Shown here in pieces: positions 62,691 through 64,000 of a stretch of 64,000 nt of DNA. The DNA lies in the NCBI RefSeq assembly GCF_000306675.2, contig NZ_CP024871.1, forward strand, positions 3,577,501 to 3,641,500. The letters run 5' to 3'. Position 1 is the stretch's first letter; each line of letters starts with the position of its first letter. The notes beneath the pieces are model-generated. The model did no database searches, was not told the origin of the DNA, and saw only the letters and a list, made by a program, of their open reading frames with translations. Source of the DNA: Leptospira mayottensis 200901116. GTDB lineage: Bacteria; Spirochaetota; Leptospiria; Leptospirales; Leptospiraceae. The position numbers and the translations under genes were made by a program.

Positions 62691-64000
<1,310 letters not shown>

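Overview
The window fits a chromosome segment of a pathogenic Leptospira. The reading is based on AT-rich DNA with long non-coding gaps, many spirochaete-type lipoproteins, an IS110-family transposase like IS1533, and a typical leptospiral mix of sulfate-assimilation, tryptophan and beta-oxidation genes. Species cannot be fixed from the sequence alone. Several broken genes and nested insertion sequences point to a lineage undergoing genome decay. I found no tRNA, rRNA, CRISPR array or prophage.

Layout. 1-1.3 kb: 3' part of a type IIA topoisomerase B subunit. 1.3-8.1 kb: a three-gene lipoprotein cassette present twice in tandem; the second copy of its first gene is a pseudogene. 8.1-9.5 kb: exported FAD amine oxidase (minus). 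9.57-14.4 kb: a cobalamin riboswitch followed by two lipoproteins, a DUF6580-type membrane protein and the nucleotide-loop genes cobT-cobS-cobC, all three broken by frameshifts and stops. 14.4-25.5 kb: VWA protein, two coupled MuiA/DUF4139 proteins, ClC chloride transporter with CBS domains, a possible outer-membrane protein, CPBP protease, M23 peptidase and a beta-propeller protein. 25.5-31.5 kb (minus): operon cysH-cysD-cysN-cobA-cysG(N)-cysI, which takes sulfate through APS and sulfite to sulfide and makes the siroheme that CysI needs.

31.5-38.9 kb: gene-poor DNA with membrane proteins, a hydrolase, an OmpA-family protein and several copies of a short inverted-repeat element. 38.9-45.3 kb: cutA, patatin phospholipase, GNAT, dihydroorotase, an anchored basic protein, homoserine dehydrogenase and a STAS protein. 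45.8-49.2 kb: hflX, divergent from a HEAT-repeat protein. 49.2-54.9 kb (minus): small ORF, acyl-CoA dehydrogenase, trpE, trpG, ABC exporter and receiver-domain protein, tightly packed. 55.7-56.9 kb: thiolase with a clear terminator. 57.7-60.7 kb: a 178-bp MITE-like repeat, then an IS110-family element split by an IS256-family element with an 8-bp target duplication. 61-64 kb: metallophosphoesterase, rhodanese and an ABC-F ATPase cut by the window edge.

Most notable points: the riboswitch-led surface cobalamin locus with decayed cobTSC; the duplicated lipoprotein cassette; the IS256 insertion into the probable bridge-RNA end of an IS110/IS1111-like element; the MITE-like family; and two conserved genes (hflX, trpE) whose homologous N-termini have no ATG/GTG/TTG start.
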